Below are positions 46,686 through 56,436 of a stretch of 64,000 bases of DNA, one piece after another. The notes below the pieces were generated by a model, which was not told the origin of the DNA, did no database searches, and saw only the letters and a list, made by a program, of their open reading frames with translations. Positions within the stretch are counted from its first letter, which is position 1. The number at the start of each line of letters is the position of its first letter. A program made the position numbers and the translations under genes. Source of the DNA: Pseudomonas sp. K2I15 (GTDB taxonomy: Bacteria; Pseudomonadota; Gammaproteobacteria; Pseudomonadales; Pseudomonadaceae); assembly GCF_002204795.1 (NCBI RefSeq), contig NZ_NIXO01000005.1:62001-126000 (forward strand). Reading direction: 5' to 3'.

Positions 46686-47618
46686 TTAGAAGTTGACCTG
46701 GTCGCGCCCCTTGAGCCCGAGGATTTCCCGCGCTTCATCCGGCGTGGCGACCCGGTGGCCGAGGGCTTCGATCACGGTGCGAATGCGCCGTACCTGATCG
46801 GCGTTGGATGCGGCCAATTTGCCTGGGCCATCCCACAACGAATCTTCCAGGCCGACCCGGGCGTTGCTGCCCATGGACAAGCCCATGGTTGCCAGCGGAA
46901 TCTGCCCACGGCCAGCGCCGAGGATTGACCACACATAGTCGTCGCCGAAAAGGCGATCGGCAGTGCGGCGCATGTGGGCCAAATCTTCCGGGTGGCCGCC
47001 GATACCGCCACGCAAACCGAATACCGACTGGATAAACAGCGGCGGCTTGAGCAGGCCGCGCTCCAGGAAGTGGGCGGCGGTGTACAGGTGGCCGATGTCG
47101 TAGCACTCGATTTCGAAGCGTGTGCGGTTTTCGGCGCAGGAATTGAGGATGTGGGTAATGTCGCGGAAGGTGTTGCGAAAGATCCGGTCGTCGCTTTCTT
47201 CCAGGTACGGACGCTCCCAGTCGTGCTTGAACTCGGTGAAGCGGTTGAGCATTTCGTACAGGCCGAAGTTCATCGAGCCCATGTTCAGCGAGGCCAGTTC
47301 CGGCTTGAACTGCATCACCGGTTGCAGGCGTTCTTCCACGCCCATGGTCGGCGCGCCGCCGGTGGTGATGTTGATCACCACGTCGCTGGCGGCCTTGATG
47401 TGCGGCAAAAATTCGGCGAACAACGCCGGGTCCTGGCTGGGACGGCCATCGATCGGATCACGGGCATGCAGGTGCACAATGGCGGCGCCCGCTTCGGCGG
47501 CGCCGATGGCGGCGTCGGCAATTTCCTGCGCGGTGATCGGCAAATGCGGCGACATCGACGGCGTATGGATGGCACCGGTAACGGCGCAGGTGATGATGAC
47601 AGGACGTTTTTTGGACAT
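46686..47618 (-). CDS. Beta-keto acid cleavage enzyme (BKACE, DUF849)
   Basis: 310 residues, TIM barrel. The zinc-binding HLHARDP (AAIVHLHARDPIDG) and the preceding ITCAVTGA, plus NITTGGAPTMG and GAGRGQIPLATMGLSMG, define the BKACE family founded on Kce. These enzymes transfer acetyl-CoA onto a beta-keto acid to give acetoacetate and a new acyl-CoA. Substrate range in the family is wide (3-keto-5-aminohexanoate, dehydrocarnitine and others). The neighbouring SDR could supply the keto acid. Not part of a carnitine or lysine cluster here. Confidence 0.92.
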   Translation of the reverse strand: MSKKRPVIITCAVTGAIHTPSMSPHLPITAQEIADAAIGAAEAGAAIVHLHARDPIDGRPSQDPALFAEFLPHIKAASDVVINITTGGAPTMGVEERLQPVMQFKPELASLNMGSMNFGLYEMLNRFTEFKHDWERPYLEESDDRIFRNTFRDITHILNSCAENRTRFEIECYDIGHLYTAAHFLERGLLKPPLFIQSVFGLRGGIGGHPEDLAHMRRTADRLFGDDYVWSILGAGRGQIPLATMGLSMGSNARVGLEDSLWDGPGKLAASNADQVRRIRTVIEALGHRVATPDEAREILGLKGRDQVNF

Positions 47619-47700
47619 GACGATTCTCCGACTTTTATTCTTATGAAAAAAATCCCGGGTGTGGCTTGTGTGTTCTTCCTTGGCGACTTGCTAGCGAGGC

Positions 47701-48489
47701 CTACAGATACTCGACGTTACCGTCGACACTGATCGCTTGGCCGGTGACATTGCGGGCGGCGGGCGAGCAGAGAAACAAGGCCATGGCCGCGACGTCTTCG
47801 GCGGTGACCATGCGCTTGAGGGAGATCTTGTTGAGGTATTCCTGGCGCATCTCGGCTTCAGGCACACCGACTTGTTCGGCACGGGCGCGAATCACGCCGT
47901 CCATGCGCGGGCCTTCGACGATGCCGGGCAGCAAGGCGTTGACGCGGATGTCGCTTTCGCCCAGCTCCGAGGCCAGCGATTTCATCAGGCCGACGATCGC
48001 CCATTTGGTCGCGGCATACGGCGTGCGCCAGGCGTAGCCGAGGCGCCCTGCGACCGAGGCGATATGCAGCAGATGGCCGTGGGACGATTCCTTGAGCATC
48101 GGCACCGCGTGGTGGGCAAAGCGATATTGCGCCGTCAGGTTGATAGTGATCGTGGCTTGCCACTCGGCGTCGCTGATGGCGTCGATGCCACCGGTGGGCC
48201 CGGCAATCCCTGCGTTGTTGACCAGTACATCCAGCCCGCCGAACTGCTCGCGCTGCACCTGGAACACCGCCTCGATCTGCGCGGCATCACTCACGTCGGC
48301 ACGGGTGGCGACAGTGCCCGGGTATTTATCGCGAAACGCCGCCAGGGCCGGTTCGCTGATATCACACACATGCACCTTGGCGCCCGCCTCCAGATAGGCC
48401 GCCGCCAACACTTCACCGATGCCGGCAGCCCCGCCGGAAATCAAAACACGTAACCCAGGATAGGGCTGCAGCCGCTGTAGGACACTCAT
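47701..48489 (-). CDS. SDR-family dehydrogenase of the BKACE cluster
   Basis: 262 residues. Dinucleotide motif LISGGAAGIGEVLAAAYLEAG, NNAGIAGP, and the catalytic Tyr-x-x-x-Lys in YAATKWAIVG with Ser in IASVAGRLG. The acidic C of VHVCDISEP after beta2 favours NAD. Its probable task is to oxidise a hydroxy acid to the keto acid cleaved by BKACE. The start overlaps the stop of the GntR gene by 4 bp. Confidence 0.9.
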   Translation of the reverse strand: MSVLQRLQPYPGLRVLISGGAAGIGEVLAAAYLEAGAKVHVCDISEPALAAFRDKYPGTVATRADVSDAAQIEAVFQVQREQFGGLDVLVNNAGIAGPTGGIDAISDAEWQATITINLTAQYRFAHHAVPMLKESSHGHLLHIASVAGRLGYAWRTPYAATKWAIVGLMKSLASELGESDIRVNALLPGIVEGPRMDGVIRARAEQVGVPEAEMRQEYLNKISLKRMVTAEDVAAMALFLCSPAARNVTGQAISVDGNVEYL

Positions 48490-49208
48490 GCACGTTTACC
48501 TCCTGAAACAGACGACCGCGAACGGTCGTTCTTGACGAGCAGGCGCGCCAGCGAATCGGCGGCCTGCATGATGTCATCGGTCACGGCAGCACGGGCGCCG
48601 GCACCATCGCGGGCGGCCAGGGCTTCGACGATGCGCGTGTGCGCCTCCATCGAGCGCTGCAAGTGAGCTTTATCGGGAGCGACCAGGGCGAAACACGGGC
48701 CCATGTGCAGCCAGAAGTTTTCCACGGCGGCCATGGTCAATTCGGCCTGGGCGACGGCATAGATGCGTCGGTGAAAGGCGAAGTTGGTCCACAGGTAGCG
48801 GGAAACGTCGACTTCGTCGGCGGCCTGTTGCATCTGCTGGCAGAGGTCGGCAATTTCGTCGAGGTCGGCTTTTTCAAGGAGCAACACAGCCTTTTCCGCC
48901 AGCAAACCTTCCAGGGCGACCCGCGCATCGCGAATCTCGCGCAGGCGTTCGACCGTCATCATGCGTACCCGCAGGCGGGAAGTTTCGGTGACTTCAAAGG
49001 CGTTTTCGGCGCTGAGGCGCTGGAGGGCTTCGCGCACCGGCATGGGGCTGGAGCCGAGGGCTTCGGCGAGGCCGCGGATGGTGAGTTTCTGGCCGGGCTG
49101 GAAACGACCACTCATCAAGGCTTCGCGGATCTGGCGGTAGACCTGGTCTTGCAAGGTATCGCGCGACACCTGGCGCAAGGTAGGAAGGAGGAGCGGGCCA
49201 TCTGTCAT
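48486..49208 (-). CDS. GntR/FadR-family (FCD) regulator of the BKACE cluster
   Basis: 240 residues. N-terminal wHTH (about 15-80: YRQIREALMSGRFQPGQKLTIRGLAEALGSSPMPVREALQRL-type pattern, quoted only in part) and a C-terminal all-helical FCD domain with the metal-binding His of FAFHRRIY. It is the first gene of the minus-strand cluster and is coupled to the SDR gene. A palindrome upstream is a good autoregulatory operator. The ligand is probably a pathway intermediate. Confidence 0.92.
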   Translation of the reverse strand: MTDGPLLLPTLRQVSRDTLQDQVYRQIREALMSGRFQPGQKLTIRGLAEALGSSPMPVREALQRLSAENAFEVTETSRLRVRMMTVERLREIRDARVALEGLLAEKAVLLLEKADLDEIADLCQQMQQAADEVDVSRYLWTNFAFHRRIYAVAQAELTMAAVENFWLHMGPCFALVAPDKAHLQRSMEAHTRIVEALAARDGAGARAAVTDDIMQAADSLARLLVKNDRSRSSVSGGKRA

Positions 49209-49246
49209 GAGTCAAAACCTGTGTTGTCGTTCTTATGCCCCCAATA

Positions 49247-49256
49247 TGTGATCACA
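49247..49256. promoter_or_regulatory. Candidate GntR operator
   Basis: TGTGATCACA, a perfect 10-bp palindrome, extended as ATATGTGATCACAAAT, 39 bp upstream of the GntR start. The size and AT-flanked form fit FadR-subfamily sites. It could also affect the divergent VOC gene. Confidence 0.6.
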
Positions 49257-49342
49257 AATCAAATATGTCAAATAGTTTCCCGTTGACCGTGAGTGCAGCG
49301 CTGACTTTAATGATCCCCCTCTCAAGCAAGGACCGCTGAACC

Positions 49343-49735
49343 ATGAAATTCGCCTACACCATCGTCTACGTCCCGGATGTGGCTGCATCCCTGCAATTCT
49401 TTGAAAAAGCCTTCGGGTTCAGTCACCGTTTCCTGCATGAATCGGGGACGTATGGAGAGCTGGATACGGGTGGCACCACCCTCTCCTTCGCCGCACATGA
49501 GTTGGGCGAGATGAATTTCAAGGGTGGGCACGTGCAGGCGCATGCTTCACGGCAGCCGCTGGGGATGGAGTTGGGGTTTGTTACCGAGGATGTGTCAAAG
49601 GCCCATGCCAGAGCGCTGGCTGAAGGTGCAACAGAGCTTTCAGCGCCGAGTACCAAGCCCTGGGGGCAGGTGGTGTCTTATGTGCGATGCCCGGATGGGA
49701 CGCTGGTGGAGTTGTGTACGCCGATTCAGAACTGA
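49343..49735 (+). CDS. VOC-family (glyoxalase-like) protein
   Basis: 130 residues with the paired beta-alpha-beta-beta-beta modules: FAYTIVYVPDVAASLQFFEKAFGF and, in the second half, GFVTEDVSKAHARALAEGA and DGTLVELCTPIQ with a metal-ligand Glu. Members include glyoxalase I, dioxygenases and resistance proteins; the function here is open. It is divergent from the GntR gene. Confidence 0.85.
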   Translation: MKFAYTIVYVPDVAASLQFFEKAFGFSHRFLHESGTYGELDTGGTTLSFAAHELGEMNFKGGHVQAHASRQPLGMELGFVTEDVSKAHARALAEGATELSAPSTKPWGQVVSYVRCPDGTLVELCTPIQN

Positions 49736-49743
49736 CGAAATAC

Positions 49744-49843
49744 TGTAGGAGCGAGCTTGCTCGCGAAGGTCGCCAACGATGACGCTGGGTATCTGATACC
49801 CAGCGGCGCTCTCTGGTTTTTCGCGAGCAAGCTCGCTCCTACA
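49744..49843. repeat. REP/BIME palindrome 8
   Basis: Ends TGTAGGAGCGAGCTTGCTCG and complement. The spacer keeps GTCGCCAACGATGACGC and adds an inner dyad GGGTATC/GATACCC. It lies between two convergent genes. Confidence 0.9.
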
Positions 49844-49855
49844 AAAGAAGGGCCA

Positions 49856-50002
49856 TCAAGGCTTGAGCGGGCGCTCCTGGTCGCGCTCGGACAGCTCCGT
49901 GCCATCGTCCGGATGCTTCCAGGTCTGCGGTTTCTCTTCCTCGCGACGCTGCCTGGCGCGCTCCTGCTCCAACTCATCATGCTGCTTCGGTTCGTTGCTC
50001 AT
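49856..50002 (-). CDS. Small highly charged protein
   Basis: 48 residues from the ATG at 50002, preceded by GGGAGGTGGG. The sequence is nearly all polar (SNEPKQHDELEQERARQRRE, then TWKHPDDGTELSERDQ), so it is probably a helical or disordered cytoplasmic peptide. The very good ribosome site and coherent composition support a real gene; function unknown. Confidence 0.6.
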   Translation of the reverse strand: MSNEPKQHDELEQERARQRREEEKPQTWKHPDDGTELSERDQERPLKP

Positions 50003-50200
50003 ACCCACCTCCCATCCGTAAGAATTGGACACACTGGGGAAGCATAGATGAGGGAGCGGTTTTGTGTGATCTCGCCGATTGATAACCAAGACACATCAAT
50101 GCATGTAAACAACTCACTTATCATTTCTAAATGTGTCAGCCACTATCCGCGGTCTTAAGCGAAACAAGCACTTTAAAAAGAACGCTGGAGACACAAAAAA

Positions 50201-51493
50201 ATGCAAAACCCTTCACGGCCTGACTCTGCCCGCTCCAAAGTCGGCGCGGTCTTTCGCGTCACCTCCGGCAACTTTCTCGAACAGTTCGACTTCTTTCTGT
50301 TCGGCTTTTATGCCACCTATATCGCTGCCGCTTTCTTCCCTGCTGCCAATGAATTTGCGTCATTAATGATGACCTTCGCTGTGTTCGGCGCGGGCTTTTT
50401 GATGCGCCCGCTGGGGGCAATCATCCTCGGCGCGTACATCGATGATGTGGGCCGTCGCAAAGGCTTGATCGTGACCCTGGCGATCATGGCCAGTGGCACC
50501 CTGCTGATCGTGCTGGTGCCGGGCTATCACACCATTGGGTTGTGGGCTCCGCTGCTGGTGCTGATAGGCCGCCTGTTGCAAGGCTTCTCGGCCGGCGCAG
50601 AACTGGGCGGCGTGTCGGTGTACCTGGCCGAAATGGCCACCCCGGGCCGCAAGGGTTTCTACACCAGCTGGCAGTCGGGCAGCCAGCAGATCTCCATCGT
50701 GGTCGCGGCCGCCCTGGGTTATGGCCTGAACCAATGGATGGAACCGGCCGTGGTTGCCGATTGGGGCTGGCGCATTCCGTTCGCCATCGGCTGCGTGATC
50801 ATCCCGTTCATCTTCATCCTGCGTCGTAACCTGCAGGAAACCGAAGAGTTCGCCAACCGCAAGCACCGCCCAACCATGCGCGAAGTGCTGGCCACCCTGG
50901 TGAAGAACTGGACCCTCGTAATCGGCGGCATGATGATGGTGGCGATGACCACCACCGCGTTTTACCTGATCACCGTATACGCACCGACCTTCGGCAAAAC
51001 CGTGCTCAACCTGACCACCTCCGACGCCCTGCTGGTGACGTTGCTGGTGGCTGTATCGAACTTCATCTGGCTGCCCATCGGCGGCACCCTCAGTGACCGC
51101 TTTGGCCGCAAGCCCGTGCTGGTCGCCATGACCGCTCTGACCGTGCTTACCGCCTACCCGGCACTTTCCTACGTGGTCAATGCGCCAAGCTTCGCGCACA
51201 TGCTGGAAACCCTGCTGTGGTTCTCCTTCCTCTACGGCATGTACAACGGCGCAATGATCCCGGCCCTGACCGAAATCATGCCGGTGGAAGTGCGTGTGGC
51301 AGGCTTCTCCCTCGCCTACAGCCTGGCGACCGCGATTTTCGGTGGTTTTACCCCGGCAATTTCCACCTGGTTTATCCACGAGACGGGCGACAAGGCTTCG
51401 CCGGCCTACTGGCTGATGTTCGCCGCGTTGTGCGCCTTTTGCGCGACATTCGCGCTGTATCGCCGTGCCAGTGGCCGTGTACAAGTCGCCTGA
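50201..51493 (+). CDS. MHS-type MFS carrier (citrate/tricarballylate-like)
   Basis: 430 residues, 12 TM helices. Family signatures: [20 protein letters not shown] in TM1, [22 protein letters not shown] at motif [22 protein letters not shown] in TM4-5, and [13 protein letters not shown] in the central loop. It resembles CitA/TcuC-type proton symporters of tricarboxylates; related MHS members carry other organic acids. It is followed by a binding-protein gene with a 12-bp gap, an odd pairing for an MFS carrier. Confidence 0.9.
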   Translation: MQNPSRPDSARSKVGAVFRVTSGNFLEQFDFFLFGFYATYIAAAFFPAANEFASLMMTFAVFGAGFLMRPLGAIILGAYIDDVGRRKGLIVTLAIMASGTLLIVLVPGYHTIGLWAPLLVLIGRLLQGFSAGAELGGVSVYLAEMATPGRKGFYTSWQSGSQQISIVVAAALGYGLNQWMEPAVVADWGWRIPFAIGCVIIPFIFILRRNLQETEEFANRKHRPTMREVLATLVKNWTLVIGGMMMVAMTTTAFYLITVYAPTFGKTVLNLTTSDALLVTLLVAVSNFIWLPIGGTLSDRFGRKPVLVAMTALTVLTAYPALSYVVNAPSFAHMLETLLWFSFLYGMYNGAMIPALTEIMPVEVRVAGFSLAYSLATAIFGGFTPAISTWFIHETGDKASPAYWLMFAALCAFCATFALYRRASGRVQVA

Positions 51494-51505
51494 GGAGTCA
51501 TGCTG

Positions 51506-52264
51506 ATGAAACCCATATTGAAAACTCTGGCGGCACTGGCGATCGGCTCCCTGGCGATGGTTGCCCACGCTGAAGAACTGAAAGTCATGACCTCCGGCGG
51601 CTTCACCGCGGCCTACAAGGTACTGGGTGCGCAATACGCCACCCAGAGCGGCGACACCCTCGACACCATCCTCGGCCCGTCGATGGGCAAGGCGCCGGAA
51701 GCGATTCCCAACCGCCTCGCCCGTGGCGAACACGCCGATGTGGTGATCATGGTCGGCTACGCCCTGGACGAGCTGATCAAGCAAGGCAAGGTCGACAAGG
51801 CGTCCCGCGTTGAACTGGCGGATTCGCGCATCGGCCTGGTGGTCAAGGAAGGCGCGGCCAAGCCTTCGATTGCCACCGATGCCGAACTGAAGGCAGTACT
51901 GACCAAGGCCAAATCCGTCGCGTATTCGGACAGCGCCAGCGGCGTCTACGTCGAAAAGGAACTGTTCAAGAAACTCGGCATGCCGTCCAAGGGCACTATG
52001 ATCGAACGCATCCCGGTGGCCTCCCAGGTGGCCAAGGGTGACTACGAAGTGGGTTTGCAGCAGGTCTCCGAATTGCTGCCGATTCCGGGCGTGACCTACG
52101 TCGGAAAGATCCCTGAAGACGTGCAGTCCGTCACCCGTTTTGCCGCAGGCATTCCGGTGAACGCCGAACACCCGGCGCAGGCGAAAAAGCTCCTGCAATT
52201 CCTCGCCTCGCCCCAGGCGCAACCGGTGGTGCAAGCCACCGGCCTGGATTCGGTCTCACACTGA
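51506..52264 (+). CDS. ModA-like periplasmic solute-binding protein without ABC partner
   Basis: 252 residues. The ATG at 51506 has GAGGAG eight bases upstream, better than the ATG two codons earlier. A signal peptide ends at MVAHA. The fold is that of ModA (ELKVMTSGGFTAAYKVLG, GEHADVVIMV, VAYSDSASGVYVEKELFKKLG). True ModA would sit by modBC; here the partner is an MFS carrier, so the ligand is more likely the same organic acid. The 3' end overlaps the convergent LysR gene by 9 bp. Confidence 0.82.
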   Translation: MKPILKTLAALAIGSLAMVAHAEELKVMTSGGFTAAYKVLGAQYATQSGDTLDTILGPSMGKAPEAIPNRLARGEHADVVIMVGYALDELIKQGKVDKASRVELADSRIGLVVKEGAAKPSIATDAELKAVLTKAKSVAYSDSASGVYVEKELFKKLGMPSKGTMIERIPVASQVAKGDYEVGLQQVSELLPIPGVTYVGKIPEDVQSVTRFAAGIPVNAEHPAQAKKLLQFLASPQAQPVVQATGLDSVSH

Positions 52265-53158
52265 CCGGAATGGCATCTCACGCGTCAACCGCTCCAGTTC
52301 CAGTGCCGCCGGCGTCAACGTACGCCCGCGGCGCTTGATCAACCCCACGTTGCGCACCACCTCCGGCTCCACCAACGGCACGCTCATCAGAATCGGGTGC
52401 TTGCCTGCCGGCATCGCAATCGACGGCACCATCGCCACCCCAAGCCCCGCCTCCACCAGCCCGATCATCGTGGTCACGTGATGGGTTTCGCAGATGCTTT
52501 GCTTTTTCACCCGCACGCCGCGCAGGGCCTGGTCCAGCAAAAAGCGATTGCCTGAGGTCTTGTCCACGGTGATGTAGTCGTGCTCGTAGGCCTCGGCCCA
52601 CGTCACACTGGCCCGGTCCGCCAATGGATGCTCCCGGCGACAGGCCAGCACATAACGCTCTTGCAGCAACAGCTCGAACTCCACCCCGTCTGCCAGGCTG
52701 CCGCTGAAACTCACGCCAAAATCCGCCTCGCCACTTTCCACCGCCGCACACACCTCACCGGCACTCGCGTCCAACACCCGCAGGCGAATCTTCGGATAGA
52801 GCTTGTGGAATTCGGAGATCACGTGGGGCATGAAGTAGTACGCGGTGGACGGCACACAGGCGATGGTGACGTTGCCCATGCGGGTTGAGGCCACGTTGCT
52901 GATGCCCATCAGGGCGATGTCCAGGTCATCGAGCATGCGTTCGACTTGCGGCAGGAATGCGCGGCCGACCATGGTCAGGCTGACCCGGCGCGTGGTGCGC
53001 TCGAAGAGTTTGACGTCGAGGGCGGATTCGAGCTTCTCGATGCGCCGGCTGAGGGCCGGCTGGGAGATACGGATGGCTTCGGCCGCCGCACGGAAACTGC
53101 CCTTGTCTACGACGGCGCGGAAGGCTTGGAGGTCGTTGAGGTCGAAGTTGATGATCAT
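52256..53158 (-). CDS. LysR-family regulator (CbbR/CysB-like)
   Basis: 300 residues with HTH in 1-60: INFDLNDLQAFRAVVDKGSF and AEAIRISQPALSRRIEKLE. The effector domain ends normally. It converges on the MFS/SBP pair and is divergent from the propeller gene. Regulation of the carrier is plausible from proximity only. Confidence 0.9.
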   Translation of the reverse strand: MIINFDLNDLQAFRAVVDKGSFRAAAEAIRISQPALSRRIEKLESALDVKLFERTTRRVSLTMVGRAFLPQVERMLDDLDIALMGISNVASTRMGNVTIACVPSTAYYFMPHVISEFHKLYPKIRLRVLDASAGEVCAAVESGEADFGVSFSGSLADGVEFELLLQERYVLACRREHPLADRASVTWAEAYEHDYITVDKTSGNRFLLDQALRGVRVKKQSICETHHVTTMIGLVEAGLGVAMVPSIAMPAGKHPILMSVPLVEPEVVRNVGLIKRRGRTLTPAALELERLTREMPFRSV

Positions 53159-53310
53159 CGAGTGAGCCGTTGGGTAGTCGCGGGTGACGTCATTATGGGG
53201 GACAGCGGCTTGTACCCGCCTGAAAAAAGCAGGGTGATGTTGGGCCCTGTGCTTGATACGGTGGCGGACGCGTGCAAATCCTCTTCACAAATACCTATCG
53301 GCAGTCATCA

Positions 53311-54240
53311 ATGGATAAAACAATAAAAAGGGCTCATGCAACCCACTCATCTTATCGAGCACTCCGATTGGGTTTAGGGCTATCGGGCCTGCTGTGCACC
53401 GCCACCCTGGGCTTCTTCGCCTGGCAAAGCTTCTATCCAGTCAGCGCCGCCAATAACTGGAGCGTTCAAGTGATCCACCGCGATGTGGCAAAGGCTGCGT
53501 CGCTGATGCCGATGCTCGATGGTTCACTGATGGTCAGCCAGGAATTGAGCAATGGACTTGGCAGTATCGTGCGCATCCTCCCGGACGGAAAACGCGAACG
53601 GGTGGTAGGCAATCTATCCAAACCCGATGGAATGGTCGCCACTCAGGGCGGCTGGGTGTTCAGCCAGGAAGTGGATGGCGCGCCCGTCAGCTTCCTCAAG
53701 GACGGCGTCGTCACCGAACTGTTCAAGGGCGACAGCGTACAAGGGCTGTGGGACGACGGCGAGTTCCTCTACGCCATCGAAGACCGCAAGGTAGGTGCCC
53801 GCATACTGCGCTATCGCTGGAGTGATAAAACATTGAGCGTAGTGCGTGACCAACTCAGCGAAGGTGAGTCGATTGTTCGCTGCACGGATGGGCGCATGCT
53901 CTACACGGAAAAGAAGAAAGGCGTGGTGCGAGAGCTGACCAACGACGGCAGCGATCCGGTGGTACTGAGCAAGCTGAACAAACCCACGTTCTTGATGTGC
54001 GATGAACGCGGGTTGTGGATCAACGAAGATTCAACACATCGCGCGCGTTTGTTGTTGATCGACAAGCAAGGGCGCCAGCAGACAATTCTGTCTTTCCTGA
54101 AGGCGCCACAGTCGATTGTGCGTACGACGAAGGGAACGTATCTGGTGGCCGAAGGCGGTCGTAACCGTGTCCTTGAATTGGTGCCGTCCCTGGCACTCGT
54201 AGACCCCGTTACAACTGAAACCGCGCCACCGCCTCATTGA
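53311..54240 (+). CDS. Membrane-anchored beta-propeller (SMP-30/NHL-like) protein
   Basis: 309 residues from the ATG at 53311. A single N-terminal TM helix ([19 protein letters not shown]) is followed by a six-bladed propeller: repeats of the type [55 protein letters not shown] and [18 protein letters not shown]. No lactonase metal set is evident. It may be a periplasmic scaffold or sensor. Its end overlaps the convergent chemoreceptor gene by 32 bp. Confidence 0.74.
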   Translation: MDKTIKRAHATHSSYRALRLGLGLSGLLCTATLGFFAWQSFYPVSAANNWSVQVIHRDVAKAASLMPMLDGSLMVSQELSNGLGSIVRILPDGKRERVVGNLSKPDGMVATQGGWVFSQEVDGAPVSFLKDGVVTELFKGDSVQGLWDDGEFLYAIEDRKVGARILRYRWSDKTLSVVRDQLSEGESIVRCTDGRMLYTEKKKGVVRELTNDGSDPVVLSKLNKPTFLMCDERGLWINEDSTHRARLLLIDKQGRQQTILSFLKAPQSIVRTTKGTYLVAEGGRNRVLELVPSLALVDPVTTETAPPPH

Positions 54241-55834
54241 GCGAAACAGCCAACCGCGCCAGCTCATGGCTTGAACCATTGATCTGCCCCGCGCCCGAGG
54301 ACGATTGGGCGGACAGGTCACGAATATTGACGATATTGCGGTCCACTTCCTTCGCCACCTGGGCCTGCTCCTCGGCGGCGCTGGCGATGACCAGGTTGCG
54401 CTGGTGAATCTGGTCGATGGAGTCGGTGATCTGGCTCAGTGCGCCACCGGCCCCTTCGGCCAGGATCAAGGTTTCGCTGGCCCGCTGGGTGCTCGACTGC
54501 ATCGACGTCAGCGCCTGGCTGGAGCCGCTGCGCATCGCAGTAACCATCTGGTCGATCTCCAGGGTCGATTGCTGTGTGCGGTGGGCCAACGCACGCACTT
54601 CGTCGGCCACCACTGCAAAGCCACGCCCGGACTCACCGGCACGCGCAGCCTCGATGGCGGCGTTCAGGGCCAGCAGGTTGGTCTGCTCGGCGATGGAGCG
54701 AATCACATCGAGCACCTTGCCGATATCCCGCGACTGATCGGCGAGGTTCTGCACCAGGCTTGAGGTTTCACCGATGTTTGTACTCAGCGCCTGAATCGCG
54801 CTGACCGTTTCACCAACGCGTTGCTGGCCATCGCGGGCGGTTTCATTTGAGAGCCGGGTGGATTCGGAAGTGGAGACAGCATTACGTGCCACCTCATCGG
54901 CAGCCGAAGTCATCTCGTTGACCGCGGTGGCGGCTTGCTCGATTTCAGCGGTCTGCTTTTGCAGGCTGCGGTTGCTCTGGTCGGTGATGCCGTTGAGGTC
55001 GGTGGCCGATGCCGCCATCTGCCCGGCTGATTGGCGAATCAACTGCAAGGTGCTGCGCAGGCTGCCTTGCATGCTCTGCAGTGCCACGAGCAGGCGCGTC
55101 ACTTCGTCATCGCCGGTCACATCAACGGTCTGCGTCAGGTCGCCCTGGGCGACGTTTTCTGCGGCGCGCACCGCGTGGCTCAGGGGGCCAACGATGCTGC
55201 GCGTCAGCAACCAGGCCAGCGCCACGGTGCTCAACGCGGCCAGCAGCACAAAGCCGAAGACCATCGTGCGCGAGCGGCTGTACTGCGCCTCTGCCGTCTG
55301 GCCCTGCAGGTTGATCTGGGCGTTGTAGTAATCGGCCAAGGCATTGAGCTGATTGCCGGAGCCGTCGACCACGGTTTTCATGTCTACCAGCAGCAGCTTG
55401 TTCAGTTCGGCGAGTTGCTGCTTGTCGGCGAGAATGAACGACTGGGTGAGGCCTTGCTGGTACTGACGCAGCGAAACCTGGAACTGATCATAGAGAGTGC
55501 GCACTTCGGGAGTGTCGATTACGGCATCCAGGTCGGCGAGTTTTTTCGTCAGGTCCTGGCTACGGGTGTCCATCTGGCTGCGGTATTGCGGGATGCTCGC
55601 CGCGCTGGAATCAAGGGCCATGCGCAGGGAAATGGTGCGGATGCGCAGCATGATTTCGCGAATATCCGACACCAGGCGCATTTTGGGCACCAGGCCACGT
55701 TCAACCTGCACGGCGCTTTCGCGGATGCTCGCCATGTTCGAGAGCGCAAAAAACCCCAGCAGCGCCACGAGCAAGGCAATCAAGGCAAAACCGAGACCCG
55801 CACGGCGGGCAATGGACAGGCTGCGGAGCGACAT
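54209..55834 (-). CDS. Methyl-accepting chemotaxis protein (4HB ligand domain)
   Basis: 541 residues from the ATG at 55834 (GAGAA upstream; other ATGs lie 15 and 24 bases earlier). TM1 ([20 protein letters not shown]), a periplasmic four-helix bundle (about 35-185), TM2 ([19 protein letters not shown]), HAMP, then the signalling hairpin with [20 protein letters not shown] and [13 protein letters not shown]. The 4HB domain does not disclose its ligand. No methyl-accepting pentapeptide was seen at the C-terminus. Confidence 0.94.
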   Translation of the reverse strand: MSLRSLSIARRAGLGFALIALLVALLGFFALSNMASIRESAVQVERGLVPKMRLVSDIREIMLRIRTISLRMALDSSAASIPQYRSQMDTRSQDLTKKLADLDAVIDTPEVRTLYDQFQVSLRQYQQGLTQSFILADKQQLAELNKLLLVDMKTVVDGSGNQLNALADYYNAQINLQGQTAEAQYSRSRTMVFGFVLLAALSTVALAWLLTRSIVGPLSHAVRAAENVAQGDLTQTVDVTGDDEVTRLLVALQSMQGSLRSTLQLIRQSAGQMAASATDLNGITDQSNRSLQKQTAEIEQAATAVNEMTSAADEVARNAVSTSESTRLSNETARDGQQRVGETVSAIQALSTNIGETSSLVQNLADQSRDIGKVLDVIRSIAEQTNLLALNAAIEAARAGESGRGFAVVADEVRALAHRTQQSTLEIDQMVTAMRSGSSQALTSMQSSTQRASETLILAEGAGGALSQITDSIDQIHQRNLVIASAAEEQAQVAKEVDRNIVNIRDLSAQSSSGAGQINGSSHELARLAVSLNEAVARFQL

Positions 55835-55855
55835 GGCGATTGTTCTCATTATTAG

Positions 55856-55871
55856 CATACGACATCGTATG
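55856..55871. promoter_or_regulatory. Dyad upstream of chemoreceptor gene
   Basis: CATACGA-CA-TCGTATG, 7-bp perfect arms, 21 bp before the preferred start codon. An operator or leader hairpin. Confidence 0.45.
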
Positions 55872-55945
55872 ACATAGTTTCGGCCACGTGGGACAGGACT
55901 TGAGGGAGATTCGCGGGAACTCCCCAGATATAAATCTTCCATGAA

Positions 55946-55978
55946 AAAGCCCGCTGGCTTTTAGCTACAGCGGGCTTT
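55946..55978 (-). terminator. Rho-independent terminator of the DUF6124 gene
   Basis: Stem CAAAGCCCGCTG/CAGCGGGCTTT read on the minus strand and followed by a T-run, 19 bp after the DUF6124 stop codon. Confidence 0.88.
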
Positions 55979-55996
55979 GCGGGGTGTGGTTGGCGC

Positions 55997-56380
55997 TCAC
56001 AGGCTGGCTGGTTTATCAGCTGCAAATTGACGGTCGAGTACAGAGTCTACCAACGCCTGGGCATTCTCGATCAACTGGGCTAGCCCCATGGTCAATCGGT
56101 AGTGAATGCTGTCTTGACCATCGGCGCAGCGGTACGCCGTTTCCGATGCTGACGACAGGATTTCAGTGGCGTTGGCCAGTGCTTCTTCGGTGCCTACATC
56201 GGCACCTACGAGGAAGATTTTGCGTGGTGGGCGCTCGCCGGTTTCAGCCGATTCGGGCGCAGGTTCACTCAGATAATAATCAAGCGCTCTTTGCGCCGCG
56301 TCGGACATTTTTCCGTCAGTGAGCTTGTTGTGCGCGCGAGCGTCGAAGGAATCAGGGGGATTGGGGGTGATCTTTTTCAT
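55997..56380 (-). CDS. DUF6124 family protein
   Basis: 127 residues from the ATG at 56380, preceded by AGGAG at eight bases. The sequence has the family look: KKITPNPPDSF at the start, MSDAAQRALDYYLSE, and a helical second half (TEEALANATEILSSASETAY, then LIENAQALVDSVLDR). Families of this sort occur in several copies in Pseudomonas genomes and their role is unknown to me. Its leader carries a C4-type structured RNA with matching target boxes, pointing to antisense control. Confidence 0.82.
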   Translation of the reverse strand: MKKITPNPPDSFDARAHNKLTDGKMSDAAQRALDYYLSEPAPESAETGERPPRKIFLVGADVGTEEALANATEILSSASETAYRCADGQDSIHYRLTMGLAQLIENAQALVDSVLDRQFAADKPASL

Positions 56381-56404
56381 GGTGTAGCTCCTGTATGTAA
56401 TCGG

Positions 56405-56427
56405 AGCTGCCATTCCCCTGCTGTCAA
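56405..56427 (-). promoter_or_regulatory. Target boxes for the C4-like RNA in the DUF6124 leader
   Basis: On the minus strand, TTGACAG (complement at 56421-56427) and TGGCAGCT (complement at 56405-56412) are exactly complementary to CTGTCAA and AGCTGCCA within the C4-like RNA just upstream. They end 25 bp before the start codon, where pairing could block translation or cause early termination. Confidence 0.6.
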
Positions 56428-56436
56428 ACAGGATTG

